A stretch of 64,000 nt of DNA. Source: Gonocerus acuteangulatus (Eukaryota > Arthropoda > Insecta > Hemiptera > Coreidae). The notes beneath the pieces are model-generated. The model made no database searches. It had not been told where the DNA came from and saw only the letters and a program-made list of their open reading frames with translations. This document shows positions 23,243 through 34,390 of this stretch, in pieces (the stretch's first letter is position 1; each line of letters starts with the position of its first letter). The DNA is taken from NCBI GenBank assembly GCA_946811695.1, contig OX328124.1, positions 58,780,459 through 58,844,458 on the forward strand, in the 5' to 3' direction. The position numbers were made by a program, and so were the translations under genes.

Positions 23243-24088
23243 TGCTTTCGTTTACCTTTCAAGGCGGGCATTAGTACTTGAATGCCCTTATTTTCTAAAT
23301 CACCCTTTACGTGACGAAAACCTCGATCCACATATCACCCTGTACCATCAATTTGCATAAGCCTCCTGGATCACTTAATGCCTCTTTCGCGATACTTGCA
23401 TCATACACACAAAAATTCTTTCTGGATTTCTATGGATTCACAATCTGTGCTATCCTGTGGGGGGGGGGGGCTTTTCACAAATAGGACACCTTGGATTATT
23501 TGTTCTTAAATTCGCCACATTTTAAGTATGAATATGCTTACTAAACACGCGATGACACTTTATAGAACTGCACTAAAATATTGCTCGGATGAGACTTAAG
23601 GCCGATTCACGCTAGACCGTGTCGGGTCCGGGCCGAGTCCTGGCCGGGACACGGGGAAGCAATCAAACATGCATAAAACACGGACTCGGCCCGGTGTAGC
23701 GTGAACTAGTCCATTGAAAATGCTGGTCTGATTGTTTCACCGTGGCCCGGCCAAGACCCGACACTGTCTAGCGTGAATCAGCCTTTATTCTTACGCAGAA
23801 ACCTTCGCTTATTTAAATAGAAAAGGAGTGGATTACAGATATGGAATGATTCTTAGTAGGATTACTTGTTTTATTTACATTTATTTATTAACTTGATTCA
23901 GTGAAACTCAGAAATCACACACTTCGTTACCTGCTAATCGTCTTAGTTGTGAAGCCGATGTATAAAATAAATAAATAATAGGATTAATCTAAACAATAAC
24001 CATTGATAAAACGGAAATAATGATAAAAAAAAAATCCATTGATAATACGGATAATAATGCTTATCAACACACATTTTATACATAGTCG

Positions 24089-24149
<61 letters not shown>

Positions 24150-24624
24150 TTATTAAATTACAATTAAATATAAAAAAATAGAATCGATTTTTTTTTTTTA
24201 CTATGGCGTACCGCTTGGAGCGTGTTGAAAAAAATTGAGGTAGTACACGAATGGTAACAGAATTTTCACAAAAAGTTTGGTGATTGTACCAAAACGGATA
24301 CTTACTAAAAAAAATAATTAAAAAATAAAAACACGAAAAAACAATTGAACGCGATGTCACCGAAAGCCGAATTATTTTTATTCTAAAAGCCTTAAGAATG
24401 ATGCGTATTTTCCTTTTTTTATTCATTCTGATCCGAAAACTCAATCCTGAGATAACAATAATCAAAGCAATTTCGATTTTCTTTTTTTTTATTCGACGGG
24501 GGGTGTGAATTCAGAGCTGAAAATTTGGCTTTAGGCCACTTTTACGGGACTAGTTTGATCCTCCAAATTTCAAGCGAAAACCTTTCTGGGGCCGACAACC
24601 CATGCTTACCCGGCTACGGCCTTT
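23243..24624 (-). repeat. Right arm of the foldback
   Basis: Inverted partner of 21028-22526. It contains the second MITE and a (TA)n tract at 24092-24144. It carries one terminal unit where the left arm has two. Confidence 0.82.
23598..23786. mobile_element. GC-rich MITE, right copy
   Basis: Mirror image of 21974-22162 within the other arm, again flanked by TAA/TTTA. Its presence at the corresponding site shows that the MITE predates arm duplication. Confidence 0.75.
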
Positions 24625-25526
24625 GGCACAAACATACTTTGTCATAAACGAAAGGTTTAAGTTTGTCAACCACCAGAATTTATCCACTCTAGCCCTTGCG
24701 GGGTTCCTTTAATAGGCTTTTAGGCACATTTTAAAAATTATTTTGACGTGCGGAATCAAATAAAAATACCCTTAACTGTTTTCGAGATAAGTGGGGGGGG
24801 GGGGGGGGGAATTAGGTTTTGGATACAATAAAATGATGAATTGAGTTAAACAGTTTGCATATGTTTAACGTTTATACAATTTCAGATATGTAAATGTCCG
24901 TTTGGTTTGGAGTAGAGGAGATATTTATAAAAGAAATATGAACACACATGAGCAGTTTTGGATTTTTTGTGTAAATATCTCAAAAATGGCTGCGGAAAGT
25001 GTTAAGTAGAAGTCGATCGTACTACCTTTTTTTTAAGAACGATATTTTGAGAAGTTCACTTGCCGACCAAGGTTCTCCGGATGAATTTGATGGAATCTAA
25101 AAGAAAATCAATCCTTGTATTTTATCTGTAACAAATTTTTATTTATGCTGACAGTAACAAATAAATCTGTCTCATGCTAACCCAATTTACCCATGTCAGC
25201 CAAATTTTAATGACAGAGGAGTTACATGTTGATAAGAACATTTTGTTACACAATAGAATTAAAAGATAATACTTAATCTTTAGTTGTTGTTGCTATATTA
25301 GTTGTTTTTAGCTTAACGTGATTGTGGAGTATGAAAAGCCTTTAGTAGTTATGCAACCAATGGAAAATGCCAGTTTGCACTAATTTGGTAAAGACCTTGA
25401 ATGTTGGTGATAACTATCCTTTTTAACTATTTTTCTTTGTTAGTCTTGCTAATGAATATAGTCTGTTTATTCCCCCAACAATGTTTATGCAAACTTCTGA
25501 AAGCTTAATTTTTCTCATTACTCCAT
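24625..25526. other. Unannotated sequence with a weak family X trace
   Basis: A G18-type run at about 24788-24808 and a weak family X-like segment near 24880-25050 (AATATCTCAAAAATGG context) are the only features seen. Confidence 0.3.
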
Positions 25527-26220
25527 CATTCTTCCAATAAAACGCAATTTTTTTTTGGCAAATGTAATTTTAGCTACATAAATAAAATAAAGGATTTGTT
25601 ATTGCATAAAATCAATCCGTTTCATGATCCGGTTGAAATATCAATGAAACCAAATCCGCCCTTAGGAAAAATTGCTGTCTCTCTGTAAGCCCAACGAAAT
25701 TTTGTTTACTCTTAGCTGAGTCTTAGCTAATGACAGTCCTTTGAAATTTGTTCAATATTTCTAAGGGTCCCCATAAACGGTGAGGAATTGATTTGGATTG
25801 CGCAGGTTTATTAACTTACCGTGTGTGTGCTAGACTAAACAGTCCAATCCTTGAGGCCAAACTGTGCAGCCTCTGCCTTGAGATTTGAACTGAACGTATA
25901 TTACCTTTAGATTGATTGTATTGAATAAAACACGGCTTTAAATGAAAAATAAATATTGAGCGGAACCAGTGTTACGAATGCCTATGTATTTAGTAAGGAC
26001 AACTATTAAATACATAAGCATTCGTACGTACATAAATACATAAGGCTCAGCTTACAATAAACAAAATTTCGTTGGGCTTACGGAGGGACAGCATTTTTTC
26101 TAAGAGCGGATATGGTTTCATTGATTTTATGCAATATACTAAAAAAAAACCTTTATTTTATTTATATAGGTTGCTAAAATGACATTTGCCAAAAGAAATT
26201 TGCGTTTTGTTGGAAGAATG
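25527..26220. mobile_element. Inverted-repeat element, about 694 bp
   Basis: Ends start CATTCTTCCAA on each strand. The left arm 25527-25731 and right arm 26040-26220 match inversely through GGCAAATGT, the AAATAAAATAAAGG region and GCCCAACGAAATTTTGTTTA. The centre has a second short inverted repeat (ACGAATGC...GCATTCGT, about 25974-26027). No coding capacity: a MITE-like or foldback element of unknown superfamily. Confidence 0.7.
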
Positions 26221-28367
26221 TTTAGAGTGTACATATTTTCTGTTTCCCAAACATTTCTTTATAAGCCGCCAGTGTCGGGACAATCAGCTGGTACAGTAAT
26301 AAAGATTATGTTTTTCCCTCGTAGGTGCGTGTTATCGACTTAAAGTTAATGTTCATACTTCATTAAATATGAAAAAAAAAAACGAGGATTATGAGTTACA
26401 ATATATAATGAACTTACAAATTTCCTTTAAGTTCGTAAGATAGCGTTATTGCCTATAGGAGTGTGCTATATAGCTTACTTGGGACCATTGTTGGCAGTGT
26501 CCCTGGCTTGGAATACTGCTTGGGATTATCTTGGCAGGTGGAATTATCCTACGTAATGGTATTTCTGTCCTTGATAGTATGGCTTGAACTCTGATAAACC
26601 TCCTACTCCTTTCAGCCATCCTCTCCCTTCCTACGTCGTTTCAAGGCGCTTTTTATCCTAAGAGTCAATATTTGTCCCAACAAATTAATAGAGAACGAGT
26701 GAATATATTTAAATGTGATAAAAAAATAAATAAAAATGTAAATGCTCTGTTAGAGTCTCTTTGCTCCGTGTAGGAGCTAAATACACTCATATTATGTTTG
26801 ACGCCCAAAAATCAATTTTTATAACGATTTTTCTATTATTTTTTAAAAAAACGATCTGGCTTATACCATACTGGATTATTTAGTACGCCTGAACACTGGA
26901 TGTTTAAGCATGATCCGTATTTTGGGATGCTGGTGGTTTTGGCATCGTAACAGGGAGATGTTATAATTGAATTTTTGTTTTATCGTAATTTCCAGGGAAC
27001 TTGGAAAATTTTTGAAAAATTAACATTAAAAATATATTAAAATCACTTCAGAAATCCCTCAACTTATCTGAATAACCAAGTAATATATCTGAATAAAAAT
27101 GTACCCTTCGCAGTAAAAACTCTGATCATCAGTGCTTTATCCATTTCGCTGGGTTTCTGGAATAAATATGAAGGAATAAAAGCTGAGTATATGGTATACA
27201 AAAAAAAAATGTTGAAAAGAAAATCATGCTATTAAAACTAATATTTCGGAAGACAAAATCGAAATGATAAATTATTCACAAATATTCATTGTTAAAAAAA
27301 GTCAGAATCTGTGGTAAGATCATATGTCGCTGATGAACTGGTACTTCATGTCGCACCATGGCAATTAATTACGGCAATAGTTCACTGTTTATTATACAGT
27401 TGCATAATTTAAATGCATAATTAGATGTTATGAAGTCCATCTGAAATCCTTCGGATGAATTAAGACTATAAGAATTCATTTTATAGCAAAAGAAGCTTCA
27501 ATCAGTGAAAGAACACTTTAAGCCCTCCATAGAAACATTCGTTTTATCATCATACTTTGTAGAACAGAATAAATAAATGAAGCTAAGAAGATATTAAGTA
27601 TATCATTTTTTTAATCTCTTTAGATCCATTTTGTTTATTTATATTTATAATTATAAATACCAATTATGCAATCCTCATGAAATAAATATTTAAAAAAAAA
27701 TATATAAATACTGCATGTTTATAAACTAATAGGAAATAATATTTACGCCAAGCTGGTTTGTTGTTGCGCCATTGTTTTTGTTGCGACGATTACTGATACT
27801 CTAAGGCTTATTCCTTATAATTAGTTTATGAAATATAGCTTTGACCTTCTAAATATATATTTATTAAAGATAAAATCTAGAAAAAAACTCGCTTCAAGGT
27901 GTACCCAATGTTAAAATATATATTGGCTCAATCCTCGCTGTAATGTTAGGAGTGAGAAATTTTCTCTCTCTCTCTGATGATCTTGCAATTCATACCTTTT
28001 TTTTATACATACCATTTGAGATGGCAGAAAAAATAATGGCCCCCCTCAGCTATGGTGCGTTTTTGCTTGGGCATGCTCATTCGAGCGGATATTATGGCCA
28101 TTCTAGAGAGCTCATTGAAAGTTAATGTGAGATTTCACTAGACAATTACCCTTAGGAAACAGGATTGCGCTGACTTCAATGTGCCTGGGGAAATGTCCTA
28201 CTGATCCACATCAATAACAGTCTATAGGCAATTCTTTGCAACTATTTCAGTAGGTTTACATTATTTCTGGGCACAAAATGACGTTTTTAAATAGAAAACA
28301 CTCAACACATAATTAGTCGCTATTTCCCTAATTATATTACTGTGGAGAAACGGCAAATTTTTTTTTT
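26221..28367. other. Unannotated sequence
   Basis: No recognisable gene. A 60-codon frame at 27943 has no identifiable motif. Confidence 0.3.
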
Positions 28368-28407
28368 CAACCGAGCATCTGCATTTTGGTCATTAGCGCC
28401 GGTGTGT
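28368..28407 (-). mobile_element. SINE 3'-end trace, minus strand
   Basis: The minus strand reads GGCGCTAATGACC, a short spacer, then an A-rich tail. The GGCGCTAAT block matches the SINE tail at 4743. Confidence 0.45.
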
Positions 28408-29977
28408 CCTAAACATCCCCGAAGGAATTTTTTAGCCATCCCATAGTTAAAACACCTGAACTTACTTTAAGAGGGATTCAAATCCGTATTTGCTTACATA
28501 TGAATCGTACTGAATTTGACCTCTGAAAATATTCAGCTTAATGTAGCAATGTATGTTGGTCAAATCAAAGGAATGTTTGCATCAGAAGTGTTATATTGAT
28601 AGGTCAAGTCCTCTCTTGGATACAAAGTTCCCTCATCAGTGGCCTATCAATTAGTGCTGGATGGTATGTACAGTGCTTCGCTTAAGAATTCCACTATTAC
28701 CGTCAGAATGTAGCAGAAAATGCCATTGATTTTAAATGACTTTTTATTTGTCTAGCATCACAAAATTGGGTTATCTAGCAATATTATTGAGGTGGTATTC
28801 CTGTTATTAATCTCTTATGATGTACAATGTAAGTTTTCATAATCCTGCCCGGCATATTTCACCATTTGCAAAAAAAACAAAAAACAAACACATTCTTAGT
28901 GAGAAATATATAAAAGTCTGATGAATGGTTAACACTCTTTCAGCTTTACAATGGAACGGGTGTGTTTTATCACCTAACTCCCTTCGTCTCCTTTCGAAAA
29001 TGAGGCGATTGTTGGCCCGACAGAAATATCAGTCAGCCATATTGTGGGAATAAGAGATTTTAGAAGTAGATAGTTAAATAGTGCCAGTTGTGATATTTCC
29101 ATTCACTAGCTTTTCATCGTTTAAAAGAACGTCTTATGAAAACATTTCTCGTACTGTTTCCCAAAGGTTTTTACATTTTTTTGTTCAATGTTTACATTTT
29201 TTTTCGTTTCACCTGTACTTAGTGACTTAGTTACAGCAGTCTATAATTCTATCAATTTTGACTCATCTATATGAATGGAAACTAGAATTTAAGATGGCAC
29301 AAGAAACGATAGTCAAATAAGGATGCAGTTATCTAAAAGATAGTATCCTGGATTTTTTTTCTAAGTAGCCTTTACGAGGCTCTTTAGTAGGTGTCTTATA
29401 ATATGTGCCGGGATAAAAACCTGAAGATTAGGTTCTGTATTTGAAGTGGGCATTAATTCCTAGTTTCCTTGTTAATTTCTTTTAAGGCGTAAATTGTTAA
29501 AGAAGAGGCCATCCTTCGTTCATTAAAAGACCATTGTGGCATCGAAAAAACTTGTTAACTTGCAGGAATGTCATCAACTTGCCGCGTTCACATAACATGT
29601 TTATTCCTCCTGGTGTGATTCGAAAATATATTACATAAGAAAATGTGTTTTATTTTTTCCTACATTTTAGCTTGAAGTTAACAGACTTAATACTAATTTA
29701 GGTAAATATATTGAAGGGGACATCACAAAAACTAGACTAATCCAAAAACTAAAATATTCAGAAACTTAAAAAAATGCGTTGTTTCATTTGTGCTGGATTA
29801 AATGAAAATTGCTTTTAGACCTACTATAGTCCCGCTAACAGCTTTGCATTGTACATAAAGCAAATATATTTTTTTAAGAGGATAGTCGGGAAAATATTTT
29901 TGAAAAAACTTATAGACTGGTTTTTGCAGAAATCTTAGGTAGAACAAACGTGAAATAATTTAAAAATAGCAAACAGC
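28408..29977. other. Unannotated sequence
   Basis: I see no supportable gene or repeat. Confidence 0.3.
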
Positions 29978-30361
29978 TCCAAGGACTAGATTGGAGTATG
30001 GTGGAAAAGCGTTGCAGTTGTCCTTTTTTTTTGTAGATATATTGTATCATTTTTGTTTATATGCATAATGTGACCTATCAGCTTTTTGGGGGCAGCAATA
30101 AGATGTACATCTCAAAATTTCAATTTTTGAACTTGTCTGGTTTTTGTAATGAACCCTTATATTAAATAAATAAATTGATAACTTATCTCCAAATAAATTA
30201 TTGTACATAAATAAAGAAACAATTTTCTTCTTCTATATGTAAATTAGTAACTCTGTTCGTCCTTGTTTAGAGCCCTGATGAACGCTTAAATTTAAACGCA
30301 ATATTAAGACAAAGTTTCCTATAAAAAATGTTGATTTTTTAGGATACCACACGACCGAAAC
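29978..30361 (+). repeat. Repeat unit B, stand-alone copy (384 bp)
   Basis: From TCCAAGGACTAG to CACGACCGAAACC this is nearly identical to 33345-33727. In the second location it is flanked by two copies of unit A; here neither flank resembles A. No inverted ends or poly(A) tail are visible. Confidence 0.8.
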
Positions 30362-31664
30362 CTGACTGCATCTACCTGCGCAATCTCAACGGTCAATGAT
30401 CTCAATGAAAATTAGTTAGAATAAACTATGTTGCCTTATAAGTGGGGGAAAATCCTTTTTCTGTTTTATTTGAGAATTATTTATATCAAGAGTACTTACG
30501 TTGTAAACAAATTGAAAAGTTTAAAAAAAGTCATAACAATGGAATAAACTAGCCCCCTTTGAAACTTAGGGCGCGCATTGAGCCAGGGATGACATCACCC
30601 TATCGCAATTACCATTCTATTTTTTTTTATATATTGAGATAATGTAATATATCTCTAATGTCCCCCTTTCACTTACGACAATCTATCAGCCGTTTTCGAA
30701 ATAGTGAACAAAATATCAAACATGAGCAAAACTCTTGTAAAAGGAATTTCAAGTCTATCATTTGGGAGGCCCCGAAACTAAAAACTATTATTTCTCAATT
30801 TCCTCGTAAACTGATAAAAATATAGGTTTGATAGTTGTTTCATTTAACGTGGACTGGAGCGCATAAACGCTTTCCTACACTGTTGATTTATTATTTATTT
30901 TATTTTATTTATTTTTATTTTTTTTTTTATGAGATTATTTCTTAAAAGACGATGATCCGGTTGTCGCATGTTTCTGGAAGATATTAAAATATTTGATACA
31001 AGAACACACCCTAATCGACACTAATGATCTTACCAATCTTTATTTCTCCAGTGAAGAGCGCATATTTACAAATTTTGTTTAATGTATGAATCGGAATGAT
31101 ATCATGAATGGGTTTGATTAGTCGTAATGCTCAGACAAAAGCCTTATTTCATATAATTGTATATTTATACATAAAATTATTGTATTTACATAACAACTTG
31201 TTTATTATTTCTTCCTTGATTTAAATTTATTATTGCGTTATTCTTCTGTTATTGCACTTGAGTTAAAATTTGTTAAAATCACAAATTGTCTCCCCATCAC
31301 ACACACGCACAAAAAAATGGACATATGGCTATCACATTATTAATATTTTTTATATCATATTCGCAAAAACAAACTGCATCAGAGTGCCCGCATTGAATAC
31401 TTCCGTCCCGAGTAAGAAAAATGTAAAAACAATGTTTCTTGGATAAAGTTGTCATCACTGAATCAACATACTCCTATTACAGTTTTTTTAACATTACGGT
31501 GATGTTTGCTATGATTATGTGTAACATCATAGAGTTCCAGTAATCCTGAAAGATTCCATAATAATAAAATGCTTTTACAATATAAATAAAATATTTTTTA
31601 TGAACTTAGTGATCTTATTTAATTTATTTTTAAGGTTTTTATGACACATTTTTATCATCAAATC
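30362..31664. other. Unannotated AT-rich sequence
   Basis: No recognisable gene or repeat boundary. Confidence 0.3.
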
Positions 31665-31717
31665 AAAATTTCGGGGGGGTTCTGCAGACCCTTCAGCACC
31701 CCCTTTTATACACCCAT
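31665..31717 (-). repeat. G/C-rich palindromic repeat end
   Basis: The minus strand reads GGGTGTATAAAAGGGGG, then a short palindromic core, then CCCCCCCGAAATTTTG. This has the same layout as 39584-39645 (GGGCGTAAATAAGGAGGG, core, CCCTCCCGAAATTTCG). It appears to be the end of a dispersed family. Confidence 0.5.
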
Positions 31718-31840
31718 GAATTATATAAACGTTTCCAGCTTCTTCAGGAGCAACCTAACTATTCACATCTAGTTTTAGACTTGACTAAGGAAGACCTTCC
31801 GCAGATAGGGCTACAGTCTAGATTCACCTGGATCCACTAA
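31712..31840 (+). other. Open segment with SAM-domain-like residues
   Basis: One frame reads LYKRFQLLQEQ followed by LVLDLTKEDLPQIGL before a stop at 31838. The LDLTKEDLPQIGL pattern resembles the central helices of SAM domains. There is no convincing splice donor after it (only a weak CA-GTCTAG), and the following motif expected in a SAM domain is missing. It may be a decayed exon or chance. Confidence 0.25.
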
Positions 31841-31850
31841 AATGATTACA

Positions 31851-32046
31851 GCCGTTGTCAATCAGCTGTTTATAAACGATAGTTTCATGGATTAGATCGA
31901 TTCCAGAGAAAGCATATATCATTAAAAGAAATGTTTTAATTATAAATAGATATTTTATTATATCTTTTCTTTTAATGGCAAAAGCTTTCTCTGGAATCCA
32001 TCTAAACCATGAAACTACCTTCTATAAACAGCTGATTGACAACGGC
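31851..32046. mobile_element. MITE-like hairpin, about 196 bp
   Basis: Starts GCCGTTGTCAATCAGC and ends with its complement. Arms of about 85 bp (31851-31936 and 31966-32046) pair with roughly 10% mismatch around a 30-bp AT-rich loop. The target duplication is not clear. Confidence 0.7.
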
Positions 32047-32188
32047 CATTTTCATTTCAGTGTATCAGTCTGGATGTAGCCTATCTGTGGTAGGAATATT
32101 TGGAGTTTTACTTATATATATTATATTATATGATATAGATATCGTATATTCAGACGTTTTAATGATTACTCAGCCTTACTTAGAATTT

Positions 32189-32232
32189 AGAAAAAAATAT
32201 TTAGAATTATCGAATAAGGCGGAAGGTCAATA
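32189..32232 (+). repeat. Inverted repeat flanking a hammerhead motif, left
   Basis: TTTAGAATTATCGAATAAGG and the following CGGAAGGTCAATAA are repeated inversely, with few differences, at 32388-32424. The two copies enclose the ribozyme candidate at 32261-32303. Confidence 0.6.
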
Positions 32233-32260
32233 ATACTAGGCTACACACTTTTTATTTCTC

Positions 32261-32303
32261 TTCCCTACATGTTTCGCGCCATTTTGGCGCCTCTTCAGGG
32301 GAA
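32261..32303 (-). ncRNA. Type I hammerhead ribozyme motif (candidate)
   Basis: The minus strand shows, in order: stem I 5' side TTCCC; core CTGAAGA (fits CUGANGA); stem II GCGCCA-AAA-TGGCGC (6 bp perfect); core GAAA; minimal stem III CATG; cleavage triplet GTA (fits NUH); stem I 3' side GGGAA pairing perfectly with TTCCC. Every invariant core base is present. Very short stem III is known from hammerheads of Penelope-like elements and retrozymes, which cleave as dimers; CATG is self-complementary and would allow that. The motif lies between inverted repeats. Activity is inferred, not shown. Confidence 0.7.
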
Positions 32304-32387
32304 TACACTTAAAACATAACTTCAGCCTCAACTTGAGGAGGAGAACCTTCCACTAGCAGGGCCTCGTCTGTGGCGTAGTTTTATTGA

Positions 32388-32424
32388 CCTTCCACCTTAT
32401 TTGATAATTCTATAAATTTGAGCA
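32388..32424 (-). repeat. Inverted repeat flanking a hammerhead motif, right
   Basis: Inverted partner of 32189-32232. On the minus strand both copies end an identical short reading block (ELSNK, then EGQ and stop), suggesting leftover coding ends of the parent element. Confidence 0.55.
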
Positions 32425-33024
32425 AAGGGTCATTTAATGATTAATTAGAAAAAAGAATAGTTTACACCATAACCTCAAGACTTATTGCCAGGAAGCTTCG
32501 TTTGTTTATTGGGAATTAGAATGCATTCTACAGGACCCTATCGGTTCGATTGTAATGCAGTTAGTGTAGAGGCTCTTTGCTTCCAAGGAGTGCACTAAAA
32601 TTATACTCATGATGTGTGCGGTGTGAGGTGGGTGCTTTGCACACGTCCCTCGTGCATCCTAACTGTATCGAGTTCCTTTGCAGCCATTGTCTCATAGACG
32701 TTACGGGCATAATTTGCCCCGCCCTCGCCTTGCATTCTTCTTCCCACAGCCTCAAATACCTAATTTAGATGAAGTCTTCCTGCTATTACGTTAATATGGT
32801 AATCATTAATTTGACATGTTTGGCCAAACCGAGTTAAGCCAAGTTTGCTCCCTTCAATTTTGCATATGGAACTTCACAAGATAATTTTATATCTGGGATA
32901 TTTTCTTCGCCTCCAGTTTGCTGGAATCCAAAAATGTCAACTTATAGAGGTAAAGGTGGTATTATGGGCCTTGCATGTATTATGAGCCCCCTCAATATCT
33001 ATTCATACAGGGCGCTCACTTTGG

Positions 33025-33109
33025 CGGTAATAATTTTAAATGATAGTTCAGTAAAGGCTCTCGCTACTGGAGCTTTCTCGCTCAGTTGCAGCTGATAGTT
33101 TGTGTGTAA

Positions 33110-33144
<35 letters not shown>

Positions 33145-33344
33145 GTTTTCTTGATCTAAGAAACTTTCGAGAAGTAAGTAATTTGCTTATAATTACAGTA
33201 TGTGTCCATTCAAAATCTATCTAGTTCCTTATTAAATAGTGTAAAGGACATTTCGGAGATTATTTCTGTGTAGATACAATGTCATTTTTCAAGTAACTAT
33301 GAATCGTTATGCCTGTTCAAATTCCAACATGGCGAGGGTTGCAA
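33025..33344 (+). repeat. Repeat unit A, first copy
   Basis: About 320 bp from CGGTAATAATTTTAAATG to GGGTTGCAA with an internal poly(T) of about 31. It is nearly identical to 33728-34037 apart from tract length and a few substitutions. Confidence 0.85.
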
Positions 33345-33727
33345 TCCAAGGACTAGTCTGGAGTATGGTGGAAAATCGTTGCAGTTGTCCTCTTTTTTTG
33401 TAGATATATTGTATTATTTTTGTATATATGCATAATGTGACCTATCAGCTCTTTGGGGGCAGCAATAAGAGTACATCTCAAAATTTCAATTTTTGAACTT
33501 GTCTGGTTTTTGTAATGAACCCTTATATTAAATAAATAAATTGATAACTTATCTCCAAATAAATTATAGTACATAAATAAAGAAACAATTTTCTTCTTCT
33601 ATATGTAAATTAGTAACTCTGTTCGTCCTTGTTTAGAGCCCTGATGAACGCTTAAATTTAAACGCAATATTAAGACAAAGTTTCCTATAAAAAATGTTGA
33701 TTTTTTAGGATACCACACGACCGAAAC
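33345..33727 (+). repeat. Repeat unit B between two A copies
   Basis: 383 bp, nearly identical to the stand-alone copy at 29978-30361. The A-B-A' order looks like a miniature LTR element or 1.5 copies of a tandem A-B repeat, but A lacks clean TG...CA ends. Confidence 0.85.
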
Positions 33728-34037
33728 CGGTAATAATTTTAAATGATAGTTCAGTGAAGGCTCTCGCTACTGGAGCTTTCTCGCTCAGTTGCAGCTGATA
33801 GTTTGTGTGTAAACATTTTTTTTTTTTTTTTTTTTTGGTTTTCTTGATCTAAGAAACTTTCGAGAATTAAGTAATTTGCTTATAATTACAGTATGTGTCC
33901 ATTCAAAATCTAACTAGTTCCTTATTAAATAGTGTAAAGGACATTTCGGAGATTATTTCTGTGTAGATACAATGTCATTTTTCAAGTAACTATGAATCGT
34001 TATGCCTGTTCAAATTCCAACATGGCGAGGGTTGCAA
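33728..34037 (+). repeat. Repeat unit A, second copy
   Basis: Direct repeat of 33025-33344 with a shorter poly(T). Confidence 0.85.
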
Positions 34038-34062
34038 TATGAGCCCCCGAACTTAAGGGCTC

Positions 34063-34390
34063 TCTAATGTTCGCAGAGAGGTTTACCAACTGTGTGAAAG
34101 AAATGTAATTGAGGACCCATTCACAGGAGATGGGTTAGTTGGAAGAGGTTGGTTCGAACACTTCATGAATCGCCTCAAGAATGTTTTGTCTGTTTTGAAA
34201 CCAGCTGCAACATCATTTTCAAGAGCAAATGGATTAAAAAAAGAAGCAGTCGACAATTTCTTTGATATCCAGGAAGCTGAGTACCCGGACATAACTATCC
34301 AGCTGATAGTGTGTTTAATGTGGATGAGACTGGAATATCTGTTGTTCAAAGTAAAATCCCGCGAATCATTCATTGAATTGAGAGGGAAGA
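34063..34390 (+). pseudogene. Pogo/Tigger-like transposase fragment
   Basis: Reading with one frameshift near 34300 gives GRGWFEHFMNRLKN, LKPAATSFSRANGL, a KKEAVDNFFDIQEAEYP segment and VFNVDETGISVVQSK, ending at a stop near 34380. The WF..FM.R / P.ATS.SRA.G / NVDETG series is characteristic of pogo-type transposases; the D of NVDETG is the first catalytic residue. The helix-turn-helix N-terminus and the rest of the DDE domain are gone or unrecognisable. Nonfunctional. Confidence 0.75.

Larger units (their letters stand above)
21028..24624. mobile_element. 3.6-kb foldback (giant inverted repeat) derived from an ISL2EU/PIF-like transposon
   Basis: The outer ends (AAAGGCCGTAGCCGGGTAAG at left, its complement at right) are followed by about 1.4 kb of inverted similarity: left arm about 21028-22526, right arm about 23243-24624. 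Both arms contain the same (TA)n, the same GC-rich MITE and a matching poly(C)/poly(G) tract. The 0.7-kb centre carries broken coding pieces of a DDE transposon on opposite strands. The first 55 bp of the left arm are tandemly duplicated. No clear target duplication is seen outside the ends. Family assignment rests on the central transposase motifs. Confidence 0.8.

Noticed and set aside
31726..31754. Hammerhead-like CTGAAGA...GAAAC on the minus strand
   Set aside because: Only 5 nt lie between the core blocks, so no stem II can form, and stem I does not pair.
33635..33727. CTGATGA followed by an AT palindrome in repeat unit B
   Set aside because: The GAAA block is not next to the stem and no cleavage triplet fits; it is not a hammerhead as read.
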